Assembly (NCBI GenBank): GCA_965369995.1
Contig: CBDURO010000012.1
Span: 1-44,371, forward strand
Origin: JAHJCW01 sp965369995
GTDB taxonomy: Bacteria; Fidelibacterota; Marinisomatia; Marinisomatales; JAHJCW01
Direction: 5' to 3'
DNA: 44,371 bases
The notes beneath the pieces are model-generated. The model was not told the origin of the DNA. It did no database searches and was given only the letters and a program-made list of their open reading frames with translations. The position numbers and the translations under genes were made by a program. Of the stretch, positions 16,777-25,304 are shown piece by piece; the stretch's first letter is position 1; each line of letters opens with the position of its first letter.

Positions 16777-18399
16777 ATGGTAAAGAAAAAACAGACAAAA
16801 TACATTTTTGTGTTGGGTGGAGTGATTTCTGGACTTGGAAAAGGAATTGCTGCTGCTTCGATAGGTTATCTGCTAAAGAGTTCCGGTTTGCGCGTTACGA
16901 TTTTAAAACTCGACCCGTATTTAAATGTTGATCCTGGTACAATGAACCCATATCAGCATGGTGAAGTATTTGTACTTGATGATGGTTCAGAAACAGATTT
17001 GGACTTAGGGCATTACGAACGATTTATCGATGAAAATATGGGTGCTCTAAATAATGCTACGGCAGGGCAAGTATATAGCTCAGTATTAGATAAGGAACGA
17101 GCTGGTGATTACTTAGGTGCAACTGTACAAGTCATCCCACATATAACCGATGAGTTAAAACGCCGAATTAAAGCAGTTAATATCGATAATAAATATGATG
17201 TAGTTATCTGTGAAGTCGGCGGTACAGTAGGTGACATTGAAAGTCTTCCATTTATGGAAGCTATTAGGCAATTATCGGTTGAATTGGGTTATCACAATTA
17301 TTTAATTATGCATTTAACGCTTGTGCCATACATTAAAGCAAGTGAAGAATTAAAAACAAAACCGACTCAACATTCGGTTATGAAATTGAGGGAAATCGGG
17401 TTATCACCTGATATAATACTTTGTCGTACAGAACGATCCATTACGCAAGAAGTTACTGATAAAATTTCTCTATTTTGCAACGTTCCACCTTCACACGTAA
17501 TTGAGGGGTATGAAGTTGACAGCATTTATGAGGTTCCCTTAGCGTTGTATAAACAAAAAGTTGGCAACATTATCGCGGAGCGTTTGCAGTTAAAACGACT
17601 GCCGAATGTGAAAAAACTCAAAGAATTTATGACGCGGTACAATAACCCTAAACGGGAAGTAACCATCGCAATGTGCGGTAAGTATATTGAACTGCCAGAT
17701 GCTTATAAAAGTGTAATGGAGGCATTTATCCATGCTGGAGTTGAAAATAATGCCCGCGTGAATTTAAAATGGATTCAAACCGATAGATTAAGTGATGACA
17801 ATAATATTAAGGACTCCCTTTCAGATATTGACGGTGTATTACTTTTACCGGGTTTTGGTCCACGAGGATCAGTAGGGAAAATAAAAGTGTGTGAATATGC
17901 ACGGGTAAATAAGGTTCCGTTTTTAGGTATATGTCTTGGTCTACAGTGCGCTATAATTGACTTTGCAAGAAATGTATGTGGTTTAAAAGAAGCTAACAGT
18001 ACTGAATTTGAAAAAGATACTAAATATCCGGTTATTGATTTAATGGATTCTCAAAGAGCTATCAAAGCAAAGGGTGGTACAATGCGATTAGGTGCTTATG
18101 ATTGCAATATTGAACGTGGAACAAAAACTTTTACCGCATATAATAAAAACACTATTTCAGAACGTCATCGTCATCGGTGGGAAGTTAATAATCGTTATAG
18201 AAAGCGATTAGAAAATAATGGTATGATCATATCTGGAGTAAATAAAGATTTAAATTTAGTTGAAATAATTGAACTGAAAGATCATCCGTGGTTTGTAGCC
18301 ACACAGTTCCATCCTGAGTTGAAAAGTCGTGTAAATCGCGCTCATCCTTTATTTCGCGATTTTGTCAAAGCTGCAGTAAATTTCACATCTAAAAAATAA
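16777..18399 (+). CDS. pyrG: CTP synthase
   Basis: Makes CTP from UTP, ATP and glutamine. The N-terminal synthetase domain begins YIFVLGGVISGLGKGI with the P-loop-like GKG. The C-terminal class I glutaminase shows the nucleophile in FLGICLGLQ, and the His/Glu pair in FHPE near the end. At 540 residues it is of standard length. The position between kdsB and kdsA is common in Gram-negative genomes, where CTP is the cosubstrate of KdsB. It lies one base after kdsB. Confidence 0.97.
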   Translation: MVKKKQTKYIFVLGGVISGLGKGIAAASIGYLLKSSGLRVTILKLDPYLNVDPGTMNPYQHGEVFVLDDGSETDLDLGHYERFIDENMGALNNATAGQVYSSVLDKERAGDYLGATVQVIPHITDELKRRIKAVNIDNKYDVVICEVGGTVGDIESLPFMEAIRQLSVELGYHNYLIMHLTLVPYIKASEELKTKPTQHSVMKLREIGLSPDIILCRTERSITQEVTDKISLFCNVPPSHVIEGYEVDSIYEVPLALYKQKVGNIIAERLQLKRLPNVKKLKEFMTRYNNPKREVTIAMCGKYIELPDAYKSVMEAFIHAGVENNARVNLKWIQTDRLSDDNNIKDSLSDIDGVLLLPGFGPRGSVGKIKVCEYARVNKVPFLGICLGLQCAIIDFARNVCGLKEANSTEFEKDTKYPVIDLMDSQRAIKAKGGTMRLGAYDCNIERGTKTFTAYNKNTISERHRHRWEVNNRYRKRLENNGMIISGVNKDLNLVEIIELKDHPWFVATQFHPELKSRVNRAHPLFRDFVKAAVNFTSKK

Positions 18400-18406
18400 T
18401 CTAAAA

Positions 18407-19231
18407 TTGAAAATAATTAATATAACCGAAACAATTTCGTTCGGTGGTAAAAGTTTACCGTTGATAGCTGGTCCGTGTGTTATTGAGAGCCGCGACCATA
18501 CGCTAAGTATGGCGTTACAAATAAAAAATATTGCTGATAAGCTATCTATACCTTTTATTTTTAAAAGTTCATTTGATAAAGCAAATCGTACTTCTGTATC
18601 ATCTTTTAGAGGACCCGGTATTGATAAAGGTTTGCAAATTTTGGCAGATATAAAAAGTGAATTAGATATCCCGATTATTACTGATTCACATTTTCCTGAA
18701 CAAACTGATGCTATAGTAGAAGTGGCTGATATAATCCAAATACCGGCATTTCTTTGTCGGCAAACCGATTTATTAATTGCCGCAGGTAATACGGGCAAAC
18801 CGATAAATGTGAAAAAAGGTCAATTTTTGTCTCCTTGGAAAGTGAAAAATATCGTAGAAAAAATTGAAAGTACAGGTAATAATCAAATATTAATTACAGA
18901 ACGTGGGAATACATTTGGTTTTGATAATTTAGTTGTTGATATGCGCTCTATTCCAATCATGCAAGAAGAAACCGGATATCCTGTTATTTTTGATGGAACT
19001 CATAGCGCACAAATACCTGGTAACATCGGTGACTCGACAGGTGGATTGCGGAAATATATTCCTGCAACAGTTAATGCTGCTGTTGCTGCAGGATGTAATG
19101 GATTATTTATTGAGGTGCACGATGACGTTGAAAATGCTAAATCAGATGCAGCTACTCAATGGCCCCTCGATCAATTAGAAGGGCTATTAGTACAAGTTAA
19201 ACGCATCCGTGAGGTGGTGACTGATGAATAG
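18407..19231 (+). CDS. kdsA: Kdo-8-phosphate synthase
   Basis: Condenses PEP and arabinose-5-phosphate to Kdo-8-P. The barrel motifs are clear: LIAGPCVIES, FKSSFDKANRTS, QIPAFLCRQTDL, VKKGQFLSPW and FDGTHSAQ. The 274-residue length matches the family. The start is TTG at 18407, seven bases after the pyrG stop; no closer ATG exists without losing the first strand. A cysteine is seen in GPCVIES, where metal-dependent forms have a cysteine in an equivalent early position; metal dependence was not decided. The end overlaps kdsC by 8 bp. Confidence 0.95.
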   Translation: MKIINITETISFGGKSLPLIAGPCVIESRDHTLSMALQIKNIADKLSIPFIFKSSFDKANRTSVSSFRGPGIDKGLQILADIKSELDIPIITDSHFPEQTDAIVEVADIIQIPAFLCRQTDLLIAAGNTGKPINVKKGQFLSPWKVKNIVEKIESTGNNQILITERGNTFGFDNLVVDMRSIPIMQEETGYPVIFDGTHSAQIPGNIGDSTGGLRKYIPATVNAAVAAGCNGLFIEVHDDVENAKSDAATQWPLDQLEGLLVQVKRIREVVTDE

Positions 19232-19772
19232 TGAATTAAAAGAAAAAGTAGATCGAATTAAATTATTAATATCTGATGTAGATGGTGTATTGACTGATGG
19301 AGCTATATATAAAAGTAGCAGTGATGAATTTAAAAAATTTAGCGTTACAGATGGTTCCGGTGTTGCAGTTGCTCGTGCTGTAAATTTGAAAATTGCGTTA
19401 ATATCAGGTAGATACTCAAAAGCCACGGAAATAAGAGCTAAGGAGTTACGGATTGAAGACGTTTACAATGGAAAATTGGATAAAATTGAACCATATTTAG
19501 AATTAAAACAAAAATATGATCTTAAAGACGATGAAATTGCCTATATTGGTGATGATATAATTGATTTGCCGGTAATGTACAAAGTTGGAGTACCAATTGC
19601 CGTAAACAATGCTATTGATTTGGTAAAAGAAACTGCGATATATACAACGAGTAAAAATGGTGGCGATGGCGCTTTTCGTGAAGCAATAGATTGGATATTG
19701 CATGTTCAAGAAAGGTATGAGGAAGCTTTGCAGATTGTAAAAGAAAAAATATTTGTTAATCGAAATAAGTAA
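19224..19772 (+). CDS. kdsC: Kdo-8-phosphate phosphatase (HAD family)
   Basis: Removes phosphate from Kdo-8-P. The HAD motif I, LLISDVDGVLTDG, contains the nucleophile and acid aspartates. Motif II is IALISGR, and motif IV is YIGDDIIDLPVM. With 182 residues and no large cap it matches the tetrameric KdsC type. The start overlaps kdsA by 8 bp, and its stop overlaps the lptC start (TAATG), so it is translationally coupled on both sides. Confidence 0.93.
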   Translation: MNSELKEKVDRIKLLISDVDGVLTDGAIYKSSSDEFKKFSVTDGSGVAVARAVNLKIALISGRYSKATEIRAKELRIEDVYNGKLDKIEPYLELKQKYDLKDDEIAYIGDDIIDLPVMYKVGVPIAVNNAIDLVKETAIYTTSKNGGDGAFREAIDWILHVQERYEEALQIVKEKIFVNRNK

Positions 19773-20311
19773 TGTTTCAATTAAATAAACTAAAAATATT
19801 GTTAATAATTGCAATTAACTTTTTTATTAGCTGCAATACACCTGTTGTTAATGAAAATAATTACGAAGAGTTAGTTGATCATCCTGATCATGAAAGTTGG
19901 GATGTGCGCATTACTATAACAAATGCCGGTATAAAACGAGCTTATATAGAAGCGGATTATCTTGAACAGTATAATGACAAACATTTTATTTCATTGAAAA
20001 ATAATGTTAAAATTGATTTTTATGATGCAGATGAAAAACGAATCTCGAGTTTATCTGCTGATAAAGCTGAGATAAATGAACGTACCAATTTTCTGAGAGC
20101 GATTAATAACATTATCGTTGAGTCAGATAGCGGTGTAACTCTGTTCACGGATACTTTATCGTGGGATAATGCACGGGAATTAATTTTCACTGAAGATTCC
20201 GTAATGATTACAACGGAAACTAATGATACATTATATGGAATCGGATTTGAATCCGATGTTAATATGGAGCGTTGGAAAATATTAAAGCCACGCGGAGTAA
20301 CAAGTAGATGA
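19772..20311 (+). CDS. lptC: LptC-like LPS export lipoprotein
   Basis: A lipoprotein signal (about 1-21) ends in a lipobox FISC, so the mature protein would be membrane-anchored at Cys21. The rest is a beta-jellyroll-type chain, as in LptC (YRAYIEAD, DKHFISLKNNVKIDFYD). LptC links the inner-membrane LptBFG transporter to LptA. The expected lptA gene is not between lptC and lptB here. The gene overlaps kdsC by one base and lptB by four. Confidence 0.82.
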   Translation: MFQLNKLKILLIIAINFFISCNTPVVNENNYEELVDHPDHESWDVRITITNAGIKRAYIEADYLEQYNDKHFISLKNNVKIDFYDADEKRISSLSADKAEINERTNFLRAINNIIVESDSGVTLFTDTLSWDNARELIFTEDSVMITTETNDTLYGIGFESDVNMERWKILKPRGVTSR

Positions 20312-21039
20312 AAAATCCTACAGGATTAAAAACAAAATCGCTATTTAAAAAATACGGTAAACGCTGGGTCGTTAACGATGTAAGCATTGAAGTGCGCAAA
20401 GGCGAAATCGTTGGATTGTTAGGTCCTAATGGAGCCGGTAAAACAACTACTTTCTATATGATTACTGGTATGATTAAGCCAACAAAAGGACAAATTGTCT
20501 TGGACAATCAAAATATTACTAATTTAGCCATGTACAAAAGGGCTCGATTGGGTATAGGATATTTATCGCAAGAACCATCAATATTTGGTAAACTTACTGT
20601 AGAAGATAACTTGCGATTATTATTGGAAATGACTAATAATAAAAAGGACGAGAGAGAAAAGATTATTGATGATCTTTTGGAAGATTTGTCAATAAAGCAT
20701 ATCAGAAACAGCAAAGGGTATAATCTTTCGGGTGGGGAGCGCCGTAGAGTTGAAATTTGCCGGACCTTGGCTTTAAAACCTGATTTTATTTTATTAGATG
20801 AACCATTTGCCGGTATTGATCCTATTGCCGTCGAAGATATTCAATCAATTGTACATTCATTAAAAAATAGAAATATTGGTGTATTAATAACCGATCATAA
20901 TGTTCGTGAGACCCTTTCGATAACAGATAGATCCTATCTATTATATGAGGGTAGAATTTTAAAATCAGGTACTTCCGATGAACTCGCAGGAGATAAAGAA
21001 GTACGACGTTTGTATCTCGGTCAAAGATTTCAATTATAA
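20308..21039 (+). CDS. lptB: LPS export ABC transporter ATPase
   Basis: A 243-residue ATPase: Walker A GPNGAGKTT, the Q-loop region GYLSQEPSIF, signature LSGGERRR, Walker B ILLDEPFAGIDP and the H-loop ITDHN. YLSQEPSIF and FAGIDP are the LptB-specific forms, conserved close to E. coli. It powers lipopolysaccharide extraction from the inner membrane. It overlaps lptC by 4 bp (ATGA) and rpoN by one base, as in the classical lptB-rpoN pair. Confidence 0.96.
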   Translation: MKNPTGLKTKSLFKKYGKRWVVNDVSIEVRKGEIVGLLGPNGAGKTTTFYMITGMIKPTKGQIVLDNQNITNLAMYKRARLGIGYLSQEPSIFGKLTVEDNLRLLLEMTNNKKDEREKIIDDLLEDLSIKHIRNSKGYNLSGGERRRVEICRTLALKPDFILLDEPFAGIDPIAVEDIQSIVHSLKNRNIGVLITDHNVRETLSITDRSYLLYEGRILKSGTSDELAGDKEVRRLYLGQRFQL

Positions 21040-22391
21040 TGCTAAAACTTCAACAAAAATTAGTCCAAAAACAAATATTAGCTCCTCGCCAAATATTACT
21101 GGCTAAGCTATTACAGCTTAATATTGTTAATCTTGAACAAAAGATTTTAAATGAATTAGAGACTAATCCCGTTTTAGAGGAAATACAACGTGAAGACGAT
21201 ACACCAGTATCTACAGATGATGCAGATAGAGATACAATGGATATCTCCTTTGAAGCAGATGCACCCGAACCAAGAACATTGTTTCAATATTCTCCCGAAA
21301 ATAAAGAAATACCACAACAATATCAGCTTGATTTTATAGAAGAATTAGTCGGGCAGTTAGATATTTATGGATTAACTGAATTTGAACATATTATCGCAGA
21401 AGAAATATTATGGAATTTAGACAACCGTGGATATATTACGATTGAGTTGTCATTGATAGCTGATCGACTAAATACAGATGAGGAAAAAGTAGAAAATATT
21501 CTAAAACTTGTTCAGCATTTGGAACCATTTGGAATCGCATCACGTAACTTAAGAGAATGTCTGTTGATTCAATTAGAAGATAAAAAGGATTCCTTAGCTT
21601 ATCGAATTGTATCTGACTACTTAGATGATTTTAGTAATAAACGCTACGAAATATTGCAAACGAAACTTGGCTGTACAGAAGATGAATTAGCAGAAGCTAA
21701 AGAATTCATTACACATTTGAATCCGCGTCCCGGTGAAGGAAAAATTATTAGCAGAGATGAAGTTATTGTACCGGATTTAATTGTGAGGGAACGTGATGGT
21801 GAATGGAGTATACAGAATTATGATTCCGGTTTGCCTGAATTGCGCGTTAGTCCTGATTATATCGGATTATTAGAAGAAGGTACCCAAATTTCCACGGATG
21901 CGCGGAAGTATCTTAAGGAACAAACAGATTCTGCAAATTGGTTTATTGAGGCTATTAAGCAACGGCGTAATACTATGATCCGTGTTATGAAAGCTATCAT
22001 TGACAAACAACCGCAATTTTTTTCGGATAATACAAAAGATTTAAACCCGATGAAACTTCAAGATATTGCCGATGAAGTTGGAATGGATATATCAACTATA
22101 AGTAGGTCAACCAGAGGTAAATATGTTGATACATCCTTCGGAATTTTTGAATTAAAATCTTTTTTTACCGAGGGTGCGAAGAAACAATCCGGAGAAATAA
22201 TTAGTACAAATTTAATCAAGCAAGTATTAAAAGATATTATTGAGAACGAAAATAAGAAAAAACCGTATAATGATGAAAGGTTGGCAAATAAATTAAATGC
22301 TGCAGGATATAATGTTGCTCGTAGAACAGTAGCAAAATATCGTGAGCAGCTTAATTATCCTGTCGCACGTTTGCGGCGGGAATTAAAATAA
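21039..22391 (+). CDS. rpoN: RNA polymerase sigma-54 factor
   Basis: The glutamine-rich region I begins LQQKLVQKQILAPRQILLAK. A core-binding domain follows (about 95-290). The C-terminal HTH DISTISRSTRGKYVDT and the RpoN box ARRTVAKYRE (427-436) are intact. At 450 residues it is complete. It directs transcription from -24/-12 promoters with an AAA activator. Such an activator (36906) and one strong matching promoter (41405) exist in the same window. The gene is overlapped by lptB at one base. Confidence 0.96.
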   Translation: MLKLQQKLVQKQILAPRQILLAKLLQLNIVNLEQKILNELETNPVLEEIQREDDTPVSTDDADRDTMDISFEADAPEPRTLFQYSPENKEIPQQYQLDFIEELVGQLDIYGLTEFEHIIAEEILWNLDNRGYITIELSLIADRLNTDEEKVENILKLVQHLEPFGIASRNLRECLLIQLEDKKDSLAYRIVSDYLDDFSNKRYEILQTKLGCTEDELAEAKEFITHLNPRPGEGKIISRDEVIVPDLIVRERDGEWSIQNYDSGLPELRVSPDYIGLLEEGTQISTDARKYLKEQTDSANWFIEAIKQRRNTMIRVMKAIIDKQPQFFSDNTKDLNPMKLQDIADEVGMDISTISRSTRGKYVDTSFGIFELKSFFTEGAKKQSGEIISTNLIKQVLKDIIENENKKKPYNDERLANKLNAAGYNVARRTVAKYREQLNYPVARLRRELK

Positions 22392-22403
22392 AAAGGAGGA
22401 GTT

Positions 22404-23363
22404 ATGGCAGGACGTAAAGTTGTGTTTGGAGACGTAGAAATTAACATACCTGAAAAGTTATTGTCAGTAGGTGTGATCCCGATAATTGCAGTGGTATTAA
22501 TACTTTGGTTATTAACTGGTATTTATAGTGTTGGTCCGGATGAAGTAGGAGTTGTACGAACATTTGGAAAAGTAACCCGTGTGGCTCAACCGGGATTGCA
22601 CTATCATTTGCCTTTTCCGATGGAAGAAGTTGATACGCCAAAAGTCACTGAAGTAAAAAGAACTGAAATCGGATTCCGACATATTGGCAAACAGCAATTC
22701 AGAAAAGTTGAAAGCGAAAGTTTAATGCTTACCGGAGATGAAAATATTGTTGATGCTGAGATGATTGTGCAGTATAAGATTAAAGATGCTGAGAAATATT
22801 TATTCAATTTTATAGGTCCAGAATTGACAATGAGAGAAGCATCAGAATCTGCATTGCGTACAGTAATTGGTCAGCATTCAATTGATGAAGCATTGACAAC
22901 CGGTAAATTTCAAATTCAAGAAGAAACAAAAGAGTTAATTCAGCAAATTGTAGATAAATATGAAACAGGAATACTAATAGTCGCAGTACAGTTACAATCG
23001 GTTTCTCCGCCTAGAGAGGTAGCACCGTCATTTAAAGATGTGGCTTCAGCTAAGGAAGATAAAAACAGGAAAATTAATCAGGCACAGGGATATCGTAATG
23101 ATGTTATTCCTAAAGCGCGCGGAGAAGCACAAGCGATGTTAAGAGAATCCGAAGGATTTAAAGAGGCTCGCGTTAAAAGAGCTGAAGGTGATGTGGCAAA
23201 ATTCCGTGCGATGTTAGTTGAATATCGCAAAGCGAAAGACGTAACTCGAAAAAGATTGTATTTGGAAGCCATGGAAGAAATTCTACCCGGTGTGAAAAAA
23301 TACATTGTGCCAAGTGGTGAAGATGGCAATTTGTTAAACTTTCTTAATCTAAGCGGACAGTAG
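22404..23363 (+). CDS. hflK: HflK-like SPFH membrane protein
   Basis: An SPFH/prohibitin family subunit with a single N-terminal membrane helix (about 22-41) followed by the SPFH domain (about 44-250). Typical landmarks are YSVGPDEVGVVRTFGKV and GLHYHLPFP. HflK and HflC form a large inner-membrane complex that modulates the FtsH protease. At 319 residues it lacks the long N-terminal glycine-rich tail of the E. coli protein. A strong ribosome site AGGAGG precedes the ATG. The hflC start is ten bases downstream. Confidence 0.92.
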   Translation: MAGRKVVFGDVEINIPEKLLSVGVIPIIAVVLILWLLTGIYSVGPDEVGVVRTFGKVTRVAQPGLHYHLPFPMEEVDTPKVTEVKRTEIGFRHIGKQQFRKVESESLMLTGDENIVDAEMIVQYKIKDAEKYLFNFIGPELTMREASESALRTVIGQHSIDEALTTGKFQIQEETKELIQQIVDKYETGILIVAVQLQSVSPPREVAPSFKDVASAKEDKNRKINQAQGYRNDVIPKARGEAQAMLRESEGFKEARVKRAEGDVAKFRAMLVEYRKAKDVTRKRLYLEAMEEILPGVKKYIVPSGEDGNLLNFLNLSGQ

Positions 23364-23373
23364 GAGGCGGAAA

Positions 23374-24219
23374 ATGAAAAAATTAACAATTATAGTTATA
23401 GTTTTAATCGCAATTATCTTATTAACTACAGTTTATAAGGTTGATGTAACGGAACAAGTTGTTGTTTTACAATTTGGTAAACCGGTTCGTACTGTACAAA
23501 CTCCGGGTTTGCATTTGAAACTACCTATACCAATCCAAAATACGATATTTTTTGATAAGAGATTATTGGAGTATGATGTTCAACCGGCAGAGGTGTTGAG
23601 TACCGATAAAAAAACACTAATAGTTGATAACTACGTGCGCTGGAGAATTATAGATCCACTACTGTTTTTACAAACATTACGGGCAATTCCTACTGCGGTG
23701 ACACGTTTGGATGATATTGTTTATTCAGAGATTCGCCGAGAACTTGGTTTGCATAATATGGCCGATATTATTACGGATAATCGTGAAAAAATAATGGATG
23801 CCGTCACAAAAGCGAGTTATAAAGCAACACTTCCATATGGAATAGAAGTTATAGATGTGCGCATTAAACGTGTTGATTTACCAGCGGAAAATGAAGCATC
23901 AATATATGCTCGAATGCAAGCTGAAAGGGAACGGAAAGCAAATCAGTATCGTTCAGAAGGTGATGAAGAAGCACTGAAAATCGTTGCTTCTACAGAAAAG
24001 GAAAAAACGATTATCTTAGCAGATGCATATAAAGTAGCACAGGAAACTCGTGGTGAAGGAGAAGCAATAGCGCTTCAAATTTACGCTAATGCATACTCTG
24101 CTGATCCATCGTTTTATGAATTTCTAAAAACATTAGAAACTTATAAAAGTGTTATAGATACAAGTACGACACTCGTATTACCGGCTGATTCAAAATTATT
24201 TAAGCTGCTGATAAAATGA
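23374..24219 (+). CDS. hflC: HflC-like SPFH membrane protein
   Basis: Partner of HflK: an N-terminal helix (about 4-21), then the SPFH domain with VVLQFGKPVRTVQTPGLHLK and the charged helical stretch ARMQAERERKANQYRSEG typical of HflC. It ends with SADSKLFKLLIK-type residues. The length of 281 is normal. It has AGGAGG before the ATG and ends the operon; the following sequence is a hairpin repeat and a broken accessory gene. Confidence 0.92.
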   Translation: MKKLTIIVIVLIAIILLTTVYKVDVTEQVVVLQFGKPVRTVQTPGLHLKLPIPIQNTIFFDKRLLEYDVQPAEVLSTDKKTLIVDNYVRWRIIDPLLFLQTLRAIPTAVTRLDDIVYSEIRRELGLHNMADIITDNREKIMDAVTKASYKATLPYGIEVIDVRIKRVDLPAENEASIYARMQAERERKANQYRSEGDEEALKIVASTEKEKTIILADAYKVAQETRGEGEAIALQIYANAYSADPSFYEFLKTLETYKSVIDTSTTLVLPADSKLFKLLIK

Positions 24220-24227
24220 TTTGAACC

Positions 24228-24275
24228 GCAAAGGGCGCAAAGAAAAAATTAAGATAAAAAACTTTGCGCTCTTTG
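24228..24275. repeat. Hairpin repeat left of the GxxExxY relic
   Basis: Arms 24229-24242 and 24262-24275 are inverse complements at 13 of 14 positions (CAAAGGGCGCAAAG type) with a 19-base A-rich loop. It starts nine bases after the hflC stop and could end its transcript, though no T run follows. A related hairpin lies at 24687-24736. Confidence 0.6.
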
Positions 24276-24295
24276 TGTCATCAGTAATTAGAAAA

Positions 24296-24671
24296 ATGAC
24301 TGAAAATGAAATATCAAAAATTATTATTGGTGCTGCGATAAAGGTACACAAAACATTAGGCCCGGGTTTACTTGAATCTGTGTATGAAATATGTTTGTTT
24401 AAAGAATTACGTGATTTAGGAAAATGTATTAAGACAAGTTTCTGTACCTGTTGTATATGAAGGTGAGAAATTAGATACTGGATTTAGAATTGATCTATTA
24501 GTTGAAAATAAAGTAATTGTTGAATTAAAAGCTGTTGAATCATTAAATGATATTTATCTTGCACAGGTATTAACTTATTTAAAATTATCAGATAAAAAAT
24601 TGGGTTTGCTGATTAATTTCAATATGACCAAACTCGTTGAGGGGGTAAAAAGGGTCGTAAATAATTTGTAA
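24296..24671 (+). pseudogene. GxxExxY protein, frameshifted
   Basis: From ATG 24296 the chain reads MTENEISKIIIGAAIKVHKT then LGPGLLESVYEICLF, which carries the GxxExxY signature (GLLESVY). After GKC near 24425 the frame fails, with a stop at 24458. In the next frame the family sequence resumes with VLRQVSVPVVYEGEKLDTG and ends INFNMTKLVEGVKRVVNNL before a stop at 24669. A single extra base near 24424 explains the break. Intact relatives are about 125-residue proteins of unknown function with PD-(D/E)XK-nuclease-like features. It is placed between hflC and hslV, bracketed by two hairpins of similar sequence, which suggests arrival as a unit. Confidence 0.8.
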
Positions 24672-24686
24672 CTTATAATAATAAAT

Positions 24687-24736
24687 CACAAAGGACGCGA
24701 AGAAAGAAAAAATAATAATCTTTGCGTTCTCTGCGG
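24687..24736. repeat. Hairpin repeat right of the GxxExxY relic
   Basis: An imperfect inverted repeat: ACAAAGGACGCGAAGA (from 24688) pairs with TCTTTGCGTTCTCTGCGG (24719-24736). It is the same style and sequence class as the hairpin at 24228-24275. It ends 23 bases before the hslV start. Confidence 0.55.
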
Positions 24737-24758
24737 TTAGAAAAAAAAGGAAAATAGA

Positions 24759-25304
24759 TTGGGGAAAATAAAAATAAAGTCGACAACGATTTTAGGTGTT
24801 AGAAAAAAGAATAAAATCGCTATGGGTGGTGACGGACAGGTTACATTCGGTGATATGGCGCTTAAACAAAAAGCTGTGAAAGTCAGAGAATTTGAGACCG
24901 CCAAAGGTATGGTTTTAGGTGGTTTTGCCGGCGCTGCCGCCGATGCGATGACGCTTTTCGAAAAATTTGAACAAAAATTAGAAGAATATGAAGGTGATTT
25001 ACGTCGCTCGGTCGTAGAATTGGCGAAAGAATGGCGGACGGATAAATATCTACGCCATTTGGATGCGCTATTAGCACTGATGAATAAAAAGGAAAGTTTA
25101 TTAGTATCCGGCGATGGCAATGTAATCGAACCGGATGGGCCGATTGTTGCTATTGGTTCGGGTGGTGGATTTGCTCAGTCAGCAGCAAAAGCATTGCTAG
25201 AAAATACAACTTATGATGCTAAAAACGTTGTTGAGAAATCTCTAAAAATTGCAGCTGATCTTTGTATTTATACTAACGATACAATAACTGTGTTAGAAGC
25301 ATGA
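24759..25304 (+). CDS. hslV: ATP-dependent protease subunit HslV
   Basis: The proteolytic subunit of HslUV, an N-terminal-threonine peptidase of the proteasome fold. After a short propeptide (MGKIKIKS) comes TTILGVRK, whose first threonine is the catalytic nucleophile. MGGDGQVTFG and GSGGGFAQSAAKAL are family hallmarks. At 181 residues it is typical. The start is TTG at 24759, supported by AAGG about 8 bases upstream and by the threonine position. The stop overlaps the hslU start (ATGA). Confidence 0.95.
   Translation: MGKIKIKSTTILGVRKKNKIAMGGDGQVTFGDMALKQKAVKVREFETAKGMVLGGFAGAAADAMTLFEKFEQKLEEYEGDLRRSVVELAKEWRTDKYLRHLDALLALMNKKESLLVSGDGNVIEPDGPIVAIGSGGGFAQSAAKALLENTTYDAKNVVEKSLKIAADLCIYTNDTITVLEA

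Noticed and set aside
24221..24295. N-terminal extension of the GxxExxY gene upstream of ATG 24296
   Set aside because: The extra codons are translated hairpin repeat and have no family similarity.
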